A DNA stretch of 64,000 nucleotides from Streptomyces sp. NRRL F-6131 (GTDB lineage Bacteria > Actinomycetota > Actinomycetes > Streptomycetales > Streptomycetaceae), in contig JOHN01000043.1 in NCBI GenBank assembly GCA_000719695.1, positions 1 through 64,000 on the forward strand, written 5' to 3'. Under the pieces are notes generated by a model that saw only the letters and a program-made list of their open reading frames with translations, was not told where the DNA came from and did not search any database. Numbering within the stretch: position 1 is the first letter of the stretch; every line of letters starts with the position of its first letter. This document shows positions 1-8,559 of the stretch, piece after piece. A program made the position numbers and the translations under genes.

Positions 1-9
1 GGGCGGGGA

Positions 10-48
10 GGGGCGGGGGTGCGGACGGGCGGCGGGGCGGGGGTGCGG
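10..48. repeat. G-rich 15-nt direct repeat
   Basis: The 15-mer GGGGCGGGGGTGCGG occurs exactly at 10-24 and again at 34-48, just downstream of the acetyltransferase stop codon. Runs of G could form a quadruplex on this strand. No function is evident; the region up to the window edge holds nothing else I can name. Confidence 0.6.
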
Positions 49-60
49 CGGCCGGGACTC

Positions 61-1086
61 CTACCCCTGCGGCAGGAGTGCGTACTGGTAAGTGTGACTG
101 GTCGTGAAGCCCAGCCCGTCATAGAGCGCGACCGCCCCGGTGTTCTCGGCCTCCACCTGCAGGTACGCGCCGCTCGCGCCCTCCTCGGCGGCCCGGGCCG
201 CCAGCACCGCCATGACCGCCGTGCCCAGACCGGCCCGGCGCCCGTGCGGGGCGACCTCGATCGCGCCGAAGCCGGCCCACGGTCCGTCGATGACACACCG
301 TCCGACGGCCAGCGGCGGCTGCCCGGCGCCGCCGCCCGGCACGGTGGCGAACCAGACCGACGGGCCGCCGTGGACGACCCGCAGGGCGGCCTCCTCGACC
401 GCCGGGCCGCCGCCGGCCCGCCGGTACAGCGACAGCCAGGCCGCGTCGGCGGTCCGGGAGAGCCGGACCTCGCGGAGCGCGGCGGGGAGCCCGGACCGGG
501 CGAGTCCGGCCAGCGGGGCGACCCGCAGCAGGGTCGGCGCACAGGTCGCGCCCAGCCGGTCCAGCTCCTCGCCCAGCCCCTCCGGCGAGCCCGGGGTGCC
601 GAACTCCACCCGGGCGGGCAGCCCGCGCTCCGCGTACCAGGCCCGGACGGCCGAGAGCGCCTCGTCGAGCGGCCGGCCGGGATCGCCGAGGGCCAGGACG
701 GAGTTGGCCCGCCGGGTGAAGCCGGCCGAGGCGCGCAGCGTCCACCCGCCGAGCGGCTCCTGTTCGACGGCCGGCCAGCCGCGCGCGGCGGTCCGGCGGA
801 GTTCGGCCGGGTCGGCCGGCGGCAGCGGTGCGCGCCGGGCCGGGAAGAGCGGCACCACCTTGCCCGCGACCAGCAGCCGCTCGTCGAAGGAGACCGGACC
901 GCCGGCCCGCGGCACCACCGTGAGGCCGTCGTCGTCCCAGGCGGCGAGCACGCCGATGGCGTCCCGGAAGACTGGCCGGTTGTCGTCGGCGAATCCGGCG
1001 AGCCGCCGGACGGAGACCCTCCGGCCCACGTCAGAGCGATCCATCCGGACCTCCGGACGGTGCTGAACCGGCCCTTCGACGGCCAT
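61..1086 (-). CDS. GNAT family N-acetyltransferase
   Basis: A 341-residue protein whose C-terminal third is a GNAT fold: the acetyl-CoA pyrophosphate-binding motif reads GRRAGLGTAVM (near residue 283), followed by the typical late element NTGAVALYDGLGF. The first ~190 residues form an unassigned domain, as seen in related actinobacterial two-domain GNAT proteins. Expected activity is transfer of acetyl from acetyl-CoA to an amine; the substrate cannot be told. The ATG start is preceded by AGGAGG with 7-nt spacing, a strong reason to choose it over the internal ATG 14 codons later. It is divergent from the ferredoxin gene, sharing a ~130-bp promoter region. Confidence 0.85.
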   Translation of the reverse strand: MAVEGPVQHRPEVRMDRSDVGRRVSVRRLAGFADDNRPVFRDAIGVLAAWDDDGLTVVPRAGGPVSFDERLLVAGKVVPLFPARRAPLPPADPAELRRTAARGWPAVEQEPLGGWTLRASAGFTRRANSVLALGDPGRPLDEALSAVRAWYAERGLPARVEFGTPGSPEGLGEELDRLGATCAPTLLRVAPLAGLARSGLPAALREVRLSRTADAAWLSLYRRAGGGPAVEEAALRVVHGGPSVWFATVPGGGAGQPPLAVGRCVIDGPWAGFGAIEVAPHGRRAGLGTAVMAVLAARAAEEGASGAYLQVEAENTGAVALYDGLGFTTSHTYQYALLPQG

Positions 1087-1216
1087 CTGGGCACCTCCTG
1101 TGCATTTGCGGTCTCCGACCCGCGATACTAGGGGCGGGCATCGACGACGCCGCGCTCACCCGCGCACGCGAGAAAACAGAATGGGCCGCCGAGCCCTTCC
1201 GAGGAGGAACGACAGC

Positions 1217-1543
1217 GTGACCTACGTCATCGCGCAGCCTTGTGTCGACGTCAAGGACAAGGCCTGCATCGAAGAGTGCCCGGTTGACTGCATCTACGAG
1301 GGCGAGCGATCGCTCTACATCCACCCGGATGAGTGTGTCGACTGTGGCGCTTGCGAGCCGGTGTGCCCGGTCGAGGCGATCTTCTACGAGGACGACACGC
1401 CGGAGGAGTGGAAGGACTACTACAAGGCGAACGTCGAGTTCTTCGACGACCTCGGTTCGCCCGGTGGTGCCTCGAAGCTCGGGCTGATCGAGCGCGACCA
1501 CCCGTTCATCGCCGCTCTGCCGCCGCAGAACGCCGACCACTGA
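1217..1543 (+). CDS. fdxA: 7Fe ferredoxin (3Fe-4S/4Fe-4S)
   Basis: A 108-residue ferredoxin of the actinobacterial FdxA/FdxC type, a cytoplasmic one-electron carrier. Eight cysteines are visible at about residues 9, 17, 21, 25, 40, 43, 46 and 50; the second set is the classic CVDCGACEPVCP motif of a 4Fe-4S cluster, and the first set has the longer spacing typical of the 3Fe-4S site. The acidic C-terminal extension (DDTPEEWKDYY onward) is normal for this subfamily. The GTG start is chosen because GAGGAGGA lies ~8 nt upstream and because it gives the usual N-terminus TYVIAQPC. It is followed after 21 nt by dapC, suggesting cotranscription. Partner reductase or P450 is unknown. Confidence 0.96.
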   Translation: MTYVIAQPCVDVKDKACIEECPVDCIYEGERSLYIHPDECVDCGACEPVCPVEAIFYEDDTPEEWKDYYKANVEFFDDLGSPGGASKLGLIERDHPFIAALPPQNADH

Positions 1544-1564
1544 CCGATCGGTGGCAACTGAGCT

Positions 1565-2716
1565 GTGAGTACCAAGAACAGCACGCACGCGCCGTTCCCG
1601 GGCCACCCGGGAGCGGCGCGCCGCGTTTCCGACCTCCTGCCGGTGTTCCCCTGGGACAAGCTGGAGCCGTACAAGCGCACGGCACTCGCCCACCCCGGCG
1701 GACTCTGCGACTTCTCCGTGGGCACCCCGGTCGACCCGGTGCCCGAGGTGATCCAGAAGGCGCTCGCCGCCGCCACGGACACCCCCGGCTACCCGACGGT
1801 CTGGGGCCCGCTGGAGCTGCGCGAGGCGATCGCCGGCTGGCTGCACCGCCGGCTCGGCGCCGGGATCGGCCCGCAGGCCGTCCTGCCGACCGTCGGCTCC
1901 AAGGAGCTGGTGGCCTGGCTGCCGACCCAGCTGGGCCTCGGCCCCGGCGACCAGGTCGCCTACCCGCGGCTGGCCTACCCGACGTACGAGGTGGGCGCGC
2001 GGCTGTGCGGCGCCGAGCCGGTCGCCTACGACTCGGTGGACGAGCTGGACGGCTCCCGGGTGCGCCTGCTCTGGGTCAACTCGCCGTCCAACCCGACCGG
2101 GCGGGTGCTCGGCGCGGACGAGCTGCGCCGCGCCGTGGCGTGGGCGCGCGAGCACCGGGCCCTGCTGGTCAGCGACGAGTGCTACCTGGAGCTGGGCTGG
2201 GAGGCCGAGCCGGTCTCCGTGCTGCACCCGGACGTCTGCGGGGGCGGCCACGAGGGCCTGCTGGCGGTGCACTCGCTGTCCAAGCGCTCCAACCTGGCCG
2301 GCTACCGCGCCTCCTTCGTGGCGGGCGACCCGGTGGTGGTCAAGGAGCTGCTGGAGGTGCGCAAGCACGGCGGCATGATCGTGCCGGCCCCGGTGCAGGC
2401 CGCGACGGTGGCCGCGCTCGGGGACGACGCGCACGTGGCCGAGCAGCGGGAGCGGTACGCGGCCCGGCGCGCGGTGCTGCGCGCCGCGCTGGAGGCGTAC
2501 GGCTTCCGGATCGAGCACTCGGAGGCGAGCCTCTACCTGTGGGCGACCCAGGACCGGCCGTGCTGGGAGACCGTCGCCGAACTCGCCGGACTGGGCATCC
2601 TGGTGGCGCCCGGCGACTTCTACGGCCCGGCCGGCGACCGGTTCGTCCGGGTCGCGTTCACCGCGACCGACGAGCGGGTCGAGGCGGCCGCGGAGCGGCT
2701 GCGCGCGGCCCGCTGA
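1565..2716 (+). CDS. dapC: succinyldiaminopimelate transaminase DapC
   Basis: A 383-residue fold-type I PLP aminotransferase. In actinobacteria this member, immediately downstream of the 7Fe ferredoxin, acts on N-succinyl-2-amino-6-ketopimelate in the DAP/lysine pathway, and some are also glutamate-prephenate aminotransferases. Visible features are LPVFPWDKLEPYK near the N-terminus, the N-x-P-x-N/G element NSPSNPTGRVLG, and the PLP-lysine context HSLSKRSNLAGYR (Lys near residue 240). Start GTG gives a short extension before the conserved region; there is no clear Shine-Dalgarno sequence, so translational coupling to fdxA is plausible. dapE, from the same pathway, lies 2.3 kb downstream, but dapD is not in the window. 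Confidence 0.92.
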   Translation: MSTKNSTHAPFPGHPGAARRVSDLLPVFPWDKLEPYKRTALAHPGGLCDFSVGTPVDPVPEVIQKALAAATDTPGYPTVWGPLELREAIAGWLHRRLGAGIGPQAVLPTVGSKELVAWLPTQLGLGPGDQVAYPRLAYPTYEVGARLCGAEPVAYDSVDELDGSRVRLLWVNSPSNPTGRVLGADELRRAVAWAREHRALLVSDECYLELGWEAEPVSVLHPDVCGGGHEGLLAVHSLSKRSNLAGYRASFVAGDPVVVKELLEVRKHGGMIVPAPVQAATVAALGDDAHVAEQRERYAARRAVLRAALEAYGFRIEHSEASLYLWATQDRPCWETVAELAGLGILVAPGDFYGPAGDRFVRVAFTATDERVEAAAERLRAAR

Positions 2717-2732
2717 CCGCCCGTCGCAGGCC

Positions 2733-2771
2733 GAAGGGGCCGGTGTTCCGAGGAGGAACACCGGCCCCTTC
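2733..2771. terminator. 17-bp perfect hairpin, bidirectional terminator
   Basis: Arms 2733-2749 and 2755-2771 are perfectly complementary (17 bp) around a 5-nt loop. It lies 16 nt after the dapC stop and 63 nt before the end of the convergent secreted-protein gene, so it probably terminates both. No T tract follows, as is common in streptomycetes. Confidence 0.85.
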
Positions 2772-2834
2772 GCCGTCGTCGGAGCCGGGCGCCGAGGGGC
2801 CCGGGCAGGTCGGTCCCGCGGGACCGCGCCGGTC

Positions 2835-3620
2835 CTACAGGCCGAGGCCGCCGCCGTTGACGCCGCCCAGCAGGCCGCCGATCGGGCCGAGCGCACCGGT
2901 GAGGCCGCCCAGGCCCTGCAGCGGGCTGTTCGGGCCGAGGTCGGCGCCGCCCAGGCGGTTGGCCGAACCGTGCTCGGCCAGGCCGAGCACGTCGGCGCCG
3001 GGCAGGTCGGAGGTCAGGCCGCCGGGGAGCGCGCGGTTGACGGCGCCGAGCGGCAGCGCGTCGGTGACCGCGTTGGTGCTGGGGACGGCCTGGGTGAGGC
3101 CGCCCGCCCCCGGCACGGCGTTGGCGACCGCGCCGGCCTGGGAGAGGCCGCCGACCGGGTTGGCGCCGGCCTGGGAGCTGCGCTGCGGACCGGCGGCGTG
3201 GCCGGTGACGGCCTCGCCGAGCTTGCCGGCCAGGGTCTTGGCGACCTTCGGGGTCACCCCGGAGAGCTGGCCGGTGGTGGCGGCGGTCTGGTCCACCGGG
3301 GCGGTCAGCGAGCTGGCCTTCTCGTTCGCCTCGGGGAGCTGCTGGGCGACGATGTTGCCGGTGGCGTCGGCGGTGGCCGGTACGCCCGCGGCGACGGTGG
3401 CGGCACCGGTGTTCCCGGCCGCCTGGCCCAGCTCGTGGGTGGTGTGCTGCAGGGTGGAACCCGTGTCGGTGTTGGTCAGCTGGCCCAGCGGGGCGGCCAG
3501 GTCGCTCTTCGGCAGCAGGGCGTCGGCGGCGGACGCGGAGCCGGCCGCGACCAGCGGGGTCGCGCCGGCCGCCACGAGCAGCGCGGCCTGGGCGATCCGG
3601 CGCGTGAGGGGGTGAGACAT
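2835..3620 (-). CDS. secreted low-complexity protein (often labelled ATP-binding protein)
   Basis: A 261-residue exported protein. The N-terminus MSHPLTRRIAQAALLVAAG followed by a hydrophobic stretch and an A-x-A cleavage site (SASA-A near residue 32) is a clear Sec signal peptide. The mature part is rich in Ala, Gly, Gln, Pro and Asn with repeated GGL/AGL units and a glycine-rich C-terminus ending GGLGL. I see no enzymatic motif and no Walker A, so the name ATP-binding used for homologues is not supported by the sequence. Start ATG has GAGGAG 4 nt upstream. It is monocistronic, with ~280 bp of upstream non-coding DNA for its promoter. Confidence 0.75.
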   Translation of the reverse strand: MSHPLTRRIAQAALLVAAGATPLVAAGSASAADALLPKSDLAAPLGQLTNTDTGSTLQHTTHELGQAAGNTGAATVAAGVPATADATGNIVAQQLPEANEKASSLTAPVDQTAATTGQLSGVTPKVAKTLAGKLGEAVTGHAAGPQRSSQAGANPVGGLSQAGAVANAVPGAGGLTQAVPSTNAVTDALPLGAVNRALPGGLTSDLPGADVLGLAEHGSANRLGGADLGPNSPLQGLGGLTGALGPIGGLLGGVNGGGLGL

Positions 3621-3900
3621 GGGGCTCCTCGGAGAGGTCTGGGTCCGTTCCGTCCGCCGGGCGGACGACGTTGTTACCGCTTGAGAAGCCAGAAGGTTTC
3701 GGTCGGTGCAAGGAAAACGTCGGGCCGACCATCGGACGGTATGACCGCAGTGAGGGCTCGTTCCGGGGCCGGACCGGGGGCGTTCGCGTGCGGCGGGCCA
3801 AGGGGAGTGACGGTTCTGCGCCCCGTCCGGCCCGGCCGCCCCGCCGTCCACCGGCGTTGACGCGAATCACCCGGACGGCGGCAACCCGGACACCAGTGCG

Positions 3901-4923
3901 TCAACCCTTCGCGGAGGCCGCCAGCGAGACCAGCACCAGCTTGGTCGAGGTCCCCGTCGGCTGCGGCTTCCAGCCGTCCTCGGACTTCGCCTTCCGCCAG
4001 ATCCGCCCGTCGTACGCGACGGTCTCGATGCCCAGCTTCTGGGCCTGGGTCACCGCCCAGTGCGCCACCGCCCAGCCGTTCTGCCGCTCGGCGTCCGGCC
4101 CGGCGTCGGTGGACGCGGTCGGGTCCGGGGTCAGCGAGACGGCGTTCTCCGCGCCCTTGATCGTGGAGCTGTAGCCGGCCGCCGGGGTCACCGTCCGGCC
4201 GAACTCCCGGCGCACCCGGTCGCTCAGCACCTGCGCGCGGTCCGGGCGGGCCGGGGCCGCGGTGGCCGGCGCCGCCCCGGCCGGGGCCGGCGAGGGGTTC
4301 TCCTCGTCGGTGTCCGGCTCGGCGAAGTCGCGCACCACGCAGTTCAGCGCGGCCGCCTCGCGGCCGGTCAGCGCGGAGGCCAGCAGGGTGGCCTTGCTCT
4401 CGTGCTTGGCGTAGGCCTGCGGGTAGCCGCTCTTCTGCACCTGCTGGGCCGCGTCGGTCAGCGGCAGCCGGGTGTAGCCCGGCACCTTCACCAGACCGTC
4501 CAGGAACTTGTTGGTCGCGTAGACCGGGTCCATGATCTGCTGCACGGTGCCCCAGCCCTGCGAGGGCCGCTGCTGGAACAGGCCCACCGAGTCCCGGTCG
4601 CCGCCGGCCAGGTTGCGGATCTTGGACTCCTGCATCGCGGTGGCCAGCGAGATGGTCACCGCCCGGTCCGGCAGCGCGCGGGAGTGCGCGACGGCGGCGA
4701 TCGTCGCCGCGTTGGCGGCCTGCGGGATCTCCAGCGTCCCCTCGCCGGCCGGGGTCTTCACCGAGCAGCCCTCGGGGGACAGCAGCTTCTGGTCGCGCAG
4801 CCAGTAGAGACCCGCCGCGACCACGGCCAGGACGAGCAGACCGATCAGCACCGCCCGCAGCGGCCTGCGGCGCCGCGGCGGCGCCGCGTCCCCGTCCCCG
4901 CCGCCGCTCTTCCGCCTGGCCAC
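3901..4923 (-). CDS. membrane-anchored lysozyme-fold (SLT-like) protein
   Basis: A 340-residue protein with a basic cytoplasmic N-terminus (RRRRPLR), one membrane anchor at about residues 24-42 ([18 protein letters not shown]) and an extracytoplasmic region. A lysozyme-like pattern is visible: [13 protein letters not shown] supplies the candidate catalytic Glu and [15 protein letters not shown] matches the conserved core of transglycosylase/resuscitation-type domains. A Pro/Ala linker separates this from a C-terminal domain with [12 protein letters not shown] and [13 protein letters not shown]. Peptidoglycan cleavage or binding is inferred, not shown. The GTG start follows GAGAGGGG. Some databases call this family heavy metal transporter, which the sequence does not support. 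It is divergent from dapE. Confidence 0.75.
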   Translation of the reverse strand: MARRKSGGGDGDAAPPRRRRPLRAVLIGLLVLAVVAAGLYWLRDQKLLSPEGCSVKTPAGEGTLEIPQAANAATIAAVAHSRALPDRAVTISLATAMQESKIRNLAGGDRDSVGLFQQRPSQGWGTVQQIMDPVYATNKFLDGLVKVPGYTRLPLTDAAQQVQKSGYPQAYAKHESKATLLASALTGREAAALNCVVRDFAEPDTDEENPSPAPAGAAPATAAPARPDRAQVLSDRVRREFGRTVTPAAGYSSTIKGAENAVSLTPDPTASTDAGPDAERQNGWAVAHWAVTQAQKLGIETVAYDGRIWRKAKSEDGWKPQPTGTSTKLVLVSLAASAKG

Positions 4924-5068
4924 CGCCGCCCCTCTCCACCGAGCAATCCGAACCGACACCGTACCCACTCGGACGGGTGTGCGGCGGCGGCCGGTTGCCG
5001 CGGAGCTGTCACAGGCCTGCCACGACCGTGCTCTGTCCGGGCTCCCGGCAGGACTACGCTGGGCGACC

Positions 5069-6142
5069 ATGAGCAGCCCGAAGACGCCCCTGGACCTCAC
5101 CCTCGACGGCGGCGCGCTGACCGCCCAGCTGGTCGACTTCCCCTCCGTCAGCGGCGACGAGCAGGCGCTCGCCGACGCGGTCGAGGACGCCCTGCGCGCC
5201 CTCCCGCACCTGACCGTCGACCGGTACGGCAACAACGTGGTCGCCCGCACCGGCCTCGGCCGCGCCGAGCGCGTGCTGCTCGCCGGCCACATCGACACCG
5301 TGCCGATCGCCGACAACCTGCCCTCCTGGGTCGAGGGCGACCTGCTCTTCGGCTGCGGCACCTCGGACATGAAGTCCGGCGTCGCCGTCCAGCTCCGGCT
5401 CGCCGCCACCCTGCCCGAGCCCAACCGGGACCTCACCTTCGTCTTCTACGACTGCGAGGAGGTGGAGGCCCACCGCAACGGCCTCGGCCACCTCACCCGG
5501 GCCCACCCCGACTGGCTGGCCGCCGACTTCGCGGTGCTCATGGAGCCCAGCGGGGCGGTCGTCGAGGGCGGCTGCCAGGGCACCCTGCGCGCCCAGGTCA
5601 GGCTCACCGGCGTCCGCGCCCACTCGGCCCGCAGCTGGCTCGGCGACAACGCCATCCACCACGCCGCCGAGGTGCTGCGCCGGCTCTCCGAGTACCGGGC
5701 GCGCAAGGTCGAGATCGACGGGCTGGAGTACCACGAGGGCCTCAACGCGGTGCGCATCGACGGCGGCGTGGCCGGCAACGTCATCCCCGACGAGTGCGTG
5801 GTGACGGTCAACTTCCGCTTCGCCCCGGACCGCGACGAGGCCGAGGCCGAGAAGCACGTGCGCGAGGTCTTCGACGGCTACGAGGTCACCGTCACCGACT
5901 TCGCCCCCGGCGCGCTGCCCGGCCTCAACCAGCCGGCCGCCCGGGCCTTCCTCGCCGCGACCGGCGGCACCGCCCGCGCCAAGTTCGGCTGGACCGACGT
6001 GGCCCGGTTCAGCGCGCTCGGCGTCCCCGCGGTCAACTACGGCCCGGGCGACCCGAACATGGCGCACAAGCGCGACGAGCACTGCTCGCTGAGCGCCATC
6101 GCCGAGACCGAGGAGCGGCTGCGGGCCTGGCTGACGGCGTGA
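5069..6142 (+). CDS. dapE: succinyl-diaminopimelate desuccinylase DapE
   Basis: A 357-residue M20-family zinc hydrolase that releases succinate and LL-diaminopimelate from N-succinyl-LL-DAP for lysine and peptidoglycan synthesis. Metal-binding and catalytic elements are in place: AGHIDTVP (His, with the general base Asp), [10 protein letters not shown] (bridging Asp), [12 protein letters not shown] (catalytic and ligand Glu pair) and the C-terminal [16 protein letters not shown] (final His). The dimerisation domain lies between, about residues 175-285. The ATG start sits 8 nt after a -10-like TACGCT (5055-5060) and has no Shine-Dalgarno sequence, so the mRNA may be leaderless. Next gene, the LOG protein, is 134 nt downstream. 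Confidence 0.95.
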   Translation: MSSPKTPLDLTLDGGALTAQLVDFPSVSGDEQALADAVEDALRALPHLTVDRYGNNVVARTGLGRAERVLLAGHIDTVPIADNLPSWVEGDLLFGCGTSDMKSGVAVQLRLAATLPEPNRDLTFVFYDCEEVEAHRNGLGHLTRAHPDWLAADFAVLMEPSGAVVEGGCQGTLRAQVRLTGVRAHSARSWLGDNAIHHAAEVLRRLSEYRARKVEIDGLEYHEGLNAVRIDGGVAGNVIPDECVVTVNFRFAPDRDEAEAEKHVREVFDGYEVTVTDFAPGALPGLNQPAARAFLAATGGTARAKFGWTDVARFSALGVPAVNYGPGDPNMAHKRDEHCSLSAIAETEERLRAWLTA

Positions 6143-6276
6143 ACCCGGCGGACGGCCGGGCCGGTCCCCGCGGCCGGTCCGACCGTCCGACCATCGGCCG
6201 AACGCCATCTTCCGGTTGCCCGACCGACCTTCCACCGTTGCCTGAAAAAGGCGGGACGCGGGCGTAGGGTTTCGTC

Positions 6277-7086
6277 ATGACAGGCACTGGAGACGAAAAG
6301 CACTACGGGCACGGTCCTGAGCAGGTGGGCGAGCCGCGCCCGAAGAAGGCGTGGCCCGAGAAGCAGAAGGGCCCGGTGCTGGTGCGCCGGGACCAGGTCG
6401 GCGAGAGCACCACGGACCAGCGCCTGCTGGACACCACCGGCCCGACCGACTGGCTGCACACCGACCCCTGGCGGGTCCTGCGGATCACCTCCGAGTTCGT
6501 CGAGGGCTTCGGCGCGCTGGCCGAACTCCCGCCCGCGATCAGTGTCTTCGGCTCCGCGCGGACCCCGGTCGACTCACCCGAGTACGCCGCGGGCGTGGCG
6601 ATCGGCCGGGCGCTGGCCGAGGCCGGCTACGCGGTGATCACCGGCGGCGGCCCGGGCGCCATGGAGGCGGCCAACCGCGGCGCCTCGGACGCCGGGGGGC
6701 TCAGCGTCGGCCTCGGCATCGAGCTGCCCTTCGAGCAGGGGCTCAACGAGTTCGTCGACCTCGGGCTGAACTTCCGTTACTTCTTCGTCCGCAAGACGAT
6801 GTTCGTGAAGTACGCGGAGGGCTTCGTCGTCCTGCCCGGCGGCCTCGGCACGCTGGACGAGCTGTTCGAGGCCCTCACCCTGGTCCAGACGAAGAAGGTC
6901 ACCCGCTTCCCGGTGATCCTCTTCGGCACCGCCTACTGGGGCGGACTGGTCGACTGGCTGCGCGACACCCTGGTCGCCCAGGGCAAGGCCGCCCCGCACG
7001 ACCTGGAGCTCTTCCACGTGACCGACGAGATCGACGAGGTCATGAAGATCCTCGCCGAAGCCCGCCGGCCCGTGCACGAGATCTAG
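6277..7086 (+). CDS. LOG family Rossmann-fold protein (TIGR00730)
   Basis: A 269-residue member of the LOG / lysine-decarboxylase-like family. Homologues hydrolyse cytokinin riboside 5'-monophosphate (phosphoribohydrolase) or related nucleotides; the mycobacterial relative Rv1205 is of this type. Both signature motifs are present: GGGPGAMEAANRGA around residue 125 and PGGLGTLDELFEA around residue 188, the PGG-x-GT-x-x-E active-site loop. The first ~75 residues are a charged extension with PWRVLRITSEFVEGF before the Rossmann domain. TAGGGT (6265-6270) stands 6 nt before the ATG and there is no ribosome binding site, compatible with a leaderless transcript. The physiological substrate here is not known. 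Confidence 0.9.
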   Translation: MTGTGDEKHYGHGPEQVGEPRPKKAWPEKQKGPVLVRRDQVGESTTDQRLLDTTGPTDWLHTDPWRVLRITSEFVEGFGALAELPPAISVFGSARTPVDSPEYAAGVAIGRALAEAGYAVITGGGPGAMEAANRGASDAGGLSVGLGIELPFEQGLNEFVDLGLNFRYFFVRKTMFVKYAEGFVVLPGGLGTLDELFEALTLVQTKKVTRFPVILFGTAYWGGLVDWLRDTLVAQGKAAPHDLELFHVTDEIDEVMKILAEARRPVHEI

Positions 7087-7097
7087 CCTCCGGCCCT

Positions 7098-7119
7098 CCC
7101 CGGCCCCGGGGGGCCGGGG
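7098..7119. terminator. GC hairpin between LOG gene and folP
   Basis: Ten-base arms CCCCGGCCCC and GGGGCCGGGG (7098-7107 and 7110-7119) form a compact hairpin 12 nt after the LOG-gene stop and 12 nt before the end of convergent folP; likely bidirectional terminator. Confidence 0.6.
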
Positions 7120-7131
7120 TCCGGCGGATCC

Positions 7132-7995
7132 TCAGGCGAGCCCCCGGCGGGCCACCGCCGGGGGCCGGGTGCCGCGGATCGAGGCGACCATGTCGAGCAC
7201 CTGCCGGGTCTCCGCCACCTGGTGCGCCCGGTAGATCCGGGCGCCCAGCCAGGCGGAGACCGCCGTGGTCGCCAGGGTGCCGAGCAGCCGCTCGTCCACC
7301 GGCCGGTCCAGCGTCTCGCCGACGAAGTCCTTGTTCGACAGCGACACCAGCACCGGGAACCCGGTCGCGGTCATCTCCGGCAGCCGCCGGGTCGCCTCCA
7401 GCGAGTGCCGGGTGTTCTTCCCGAAGTCGTGCCCCGGGTCGATGATCACCGCGTCCCGCCGCACGCCCAGCTCCACCGCCCGCTCGGCCAGCCCGACGGT
7501 CACCCGCAGGATGTCCGCCATCACGTCCTCGTAGCCGGTGCGGTGCGGCCGGGTGCGCGGTTCGGCGCCGCCCGCGTGGGTGCAGACCAGCCCGACGTCG
7601 TACCGGGCGGCCACCTCGGCCAGCCGCGGGTCCACCCCGCCCCAGGCGTCGTTCAGCAGGTCCGCACCCACCTCGCAGACCGCCTCGCCGACCTCGTGCC
7701 GCCAGGTGTCCACGCTGATCACGGCCTCCGGGTGGCGCTTGCGCAGCTCCGCCACGAACGGCACCGTGCGCCGCAGCTCCTCCTCGACGGTCACCTCGTC
7801 GCCCGGCCCGGCCTTCACCCCGCCGATGTCGAGGATCGCGGCGCCCTCGGCCATCGCGCGGTCGGCGGCGGTGAACGCGGCCTCGTCGGCGAAGGTCGCG
7901 CCCCTGTCGAAGAACGAGTCCGGCGTGCGGTTGACGATCGCCATGATCACCAGCTCGTCGTCATCGAATTCCCGTGGTCCCAGGCGCAGTGCCAC
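7132..7995 (-). CDS. folP2: dihydropteroate synthase-family protein (FolP2 type)
   Basis: A 287-residue TIM-barrel protein of the dihydropteroate synthase family, which condenses p-aminobenzoate with hydroxymethyl-dihydropterin diphosphate. Visible elements are IMAIVNRTPDSFFD (pterin/diphosphate loop), AAILDIGG, AVISVDTW and a C-terminal IYRAHQVAETRQ. The first motif has Arg where active enzymes usually have Val (NVTPDSF), and the position of this gene next to tag matches mycobacterial folP2 (Rv1207), which I recall as lacking normal synthase activity. It may therefore be a divergent paralogue. GTG start chosen for GGAGGA 7 nt upstream and the typical length. It is divergent from the DivIVA-like gene. 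Confidence 0.88.
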   Translation of the reverse strand: MALRLGPREFDDDELVIMAIVNRTPDSFFDRGATFADEAAFTAADRAMAEGAAILDIGGVKAGPGDEVTVEEELRRTVPFVAELRKRHPEAVISVDTWRHEVGEAVCEVGADLLNDAWGGVDPRLAEVAARYDVGLVCTHAGGAEPRTRPHRTGYEDVMADILRVTVGLAERAVELGVRRDAVIIDPGHDFGKNTRHSLEATRRLPEMTATGFPVLVSLSNKDFVGETLDRPVDERLLGTLATTAVSAWLGARIYRAHQVAETRQVLDMVASIRGTRPPAVARRGLA

Positions 7996-8100
7996 CGATG
8001 TCTCCTCCAGAGCTGCTGCGGGTGCGATGATGGCCCCCGGCCCATCGGGACCATGATCCCACTCCTGTCGGGGCCGGCCGGAGAATCGGGAGGACCGCTC

Positions 8101-8559
8101 GTGTTCTGGGTGATCGTGGTGGCCATGGCCGTGGTGGTCGGCGGCGCCGCGCTGGTGGCGCTGGGCGGCGGCGGCTCGCTGCCCGAGGCCGTGCAGGACC
8201 GGATCTCCGCGCGGCTGCCGCAGGACCGCCCGCTGGGCCGGGCCGACGTGGACGCGCTGCGCCTGCCGATGGCCCTGCGCGGCTACCGGATGGACGAGGT
8301 GGACGACGTCCTCGACCGGCTGGGGGCCGAACTCGCCCACCGGGACGCCCGGATCGCCGAGCTGGAGGCGCTGGCCGCGGTGCACGGCGCGGTCGAGGCC
8401 GCCGACCGCCCCGAGCCCGGCGCCGAGCCGCTGCCCGGCCTGGAGGAGTTCGCCCGGGTCGTCGAGCCCGCCGTCGCCCTCACCAAGTCCGCGACCGCGT
8501 CCGTCCGGGCCCCCGCGGCCCGTGACCTCGACGACGCCGCGCCGGAGGGGGAGCGGTGA
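8101..8559 (+). CDS. DivIVA-domain membrane protein
   Basis: A 152-residue protein with one N-terminal membrane helix (FWVIVVAMAVVVGGAALVAL), then a short DivIVA-like motif: ADVDALRLPMALRGYRMDEVDDVLDRLGAEL, whose GY-x-x-x-EVD core resembles the lipid-facing/coiled-coil start of DivIVA proteins, followed by a short coiled coil and a charged tail. A polar-growth or envelope scaffold role is inferred only from the domain. GTG start is supported by GGGAGGA 6-7 nt upstream. Its stop overlaps the start of tag by 4 nt (GTGA), so the two are translationally coupled, an arrangement also found in mycobacteria (Rv1209-Rv1210). Confidence 0.82.
   Translation: MFWVIVVAMAVVVGGAALVALGGGGSLPEAVQDRISARLPQDRPLGRADVDALRLPMALRGYRMDEVDDVLDRLGAELAHRDARIAELEALAAVHGAVEAADRPEPGAEPLPGLEEFARVVEPAVALTKSATASVRAPAARDLDDAAPEGER

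Noticed and set aside
2835..3620. ATP-binding protein, as homologues are often named
   Set aside because: No Walker A or other nucleotide motif; the visible features are a signal peptide and low-complexity mature region.
3721..6205. Shared CCGACCATCGG near-palindrome at about 3725 and 6190 as a regulator site
   Set aside because: Only two occurrences noted, at unrelated distances from start codons; likely chance in GC-rich DNA without a genome-wide count.
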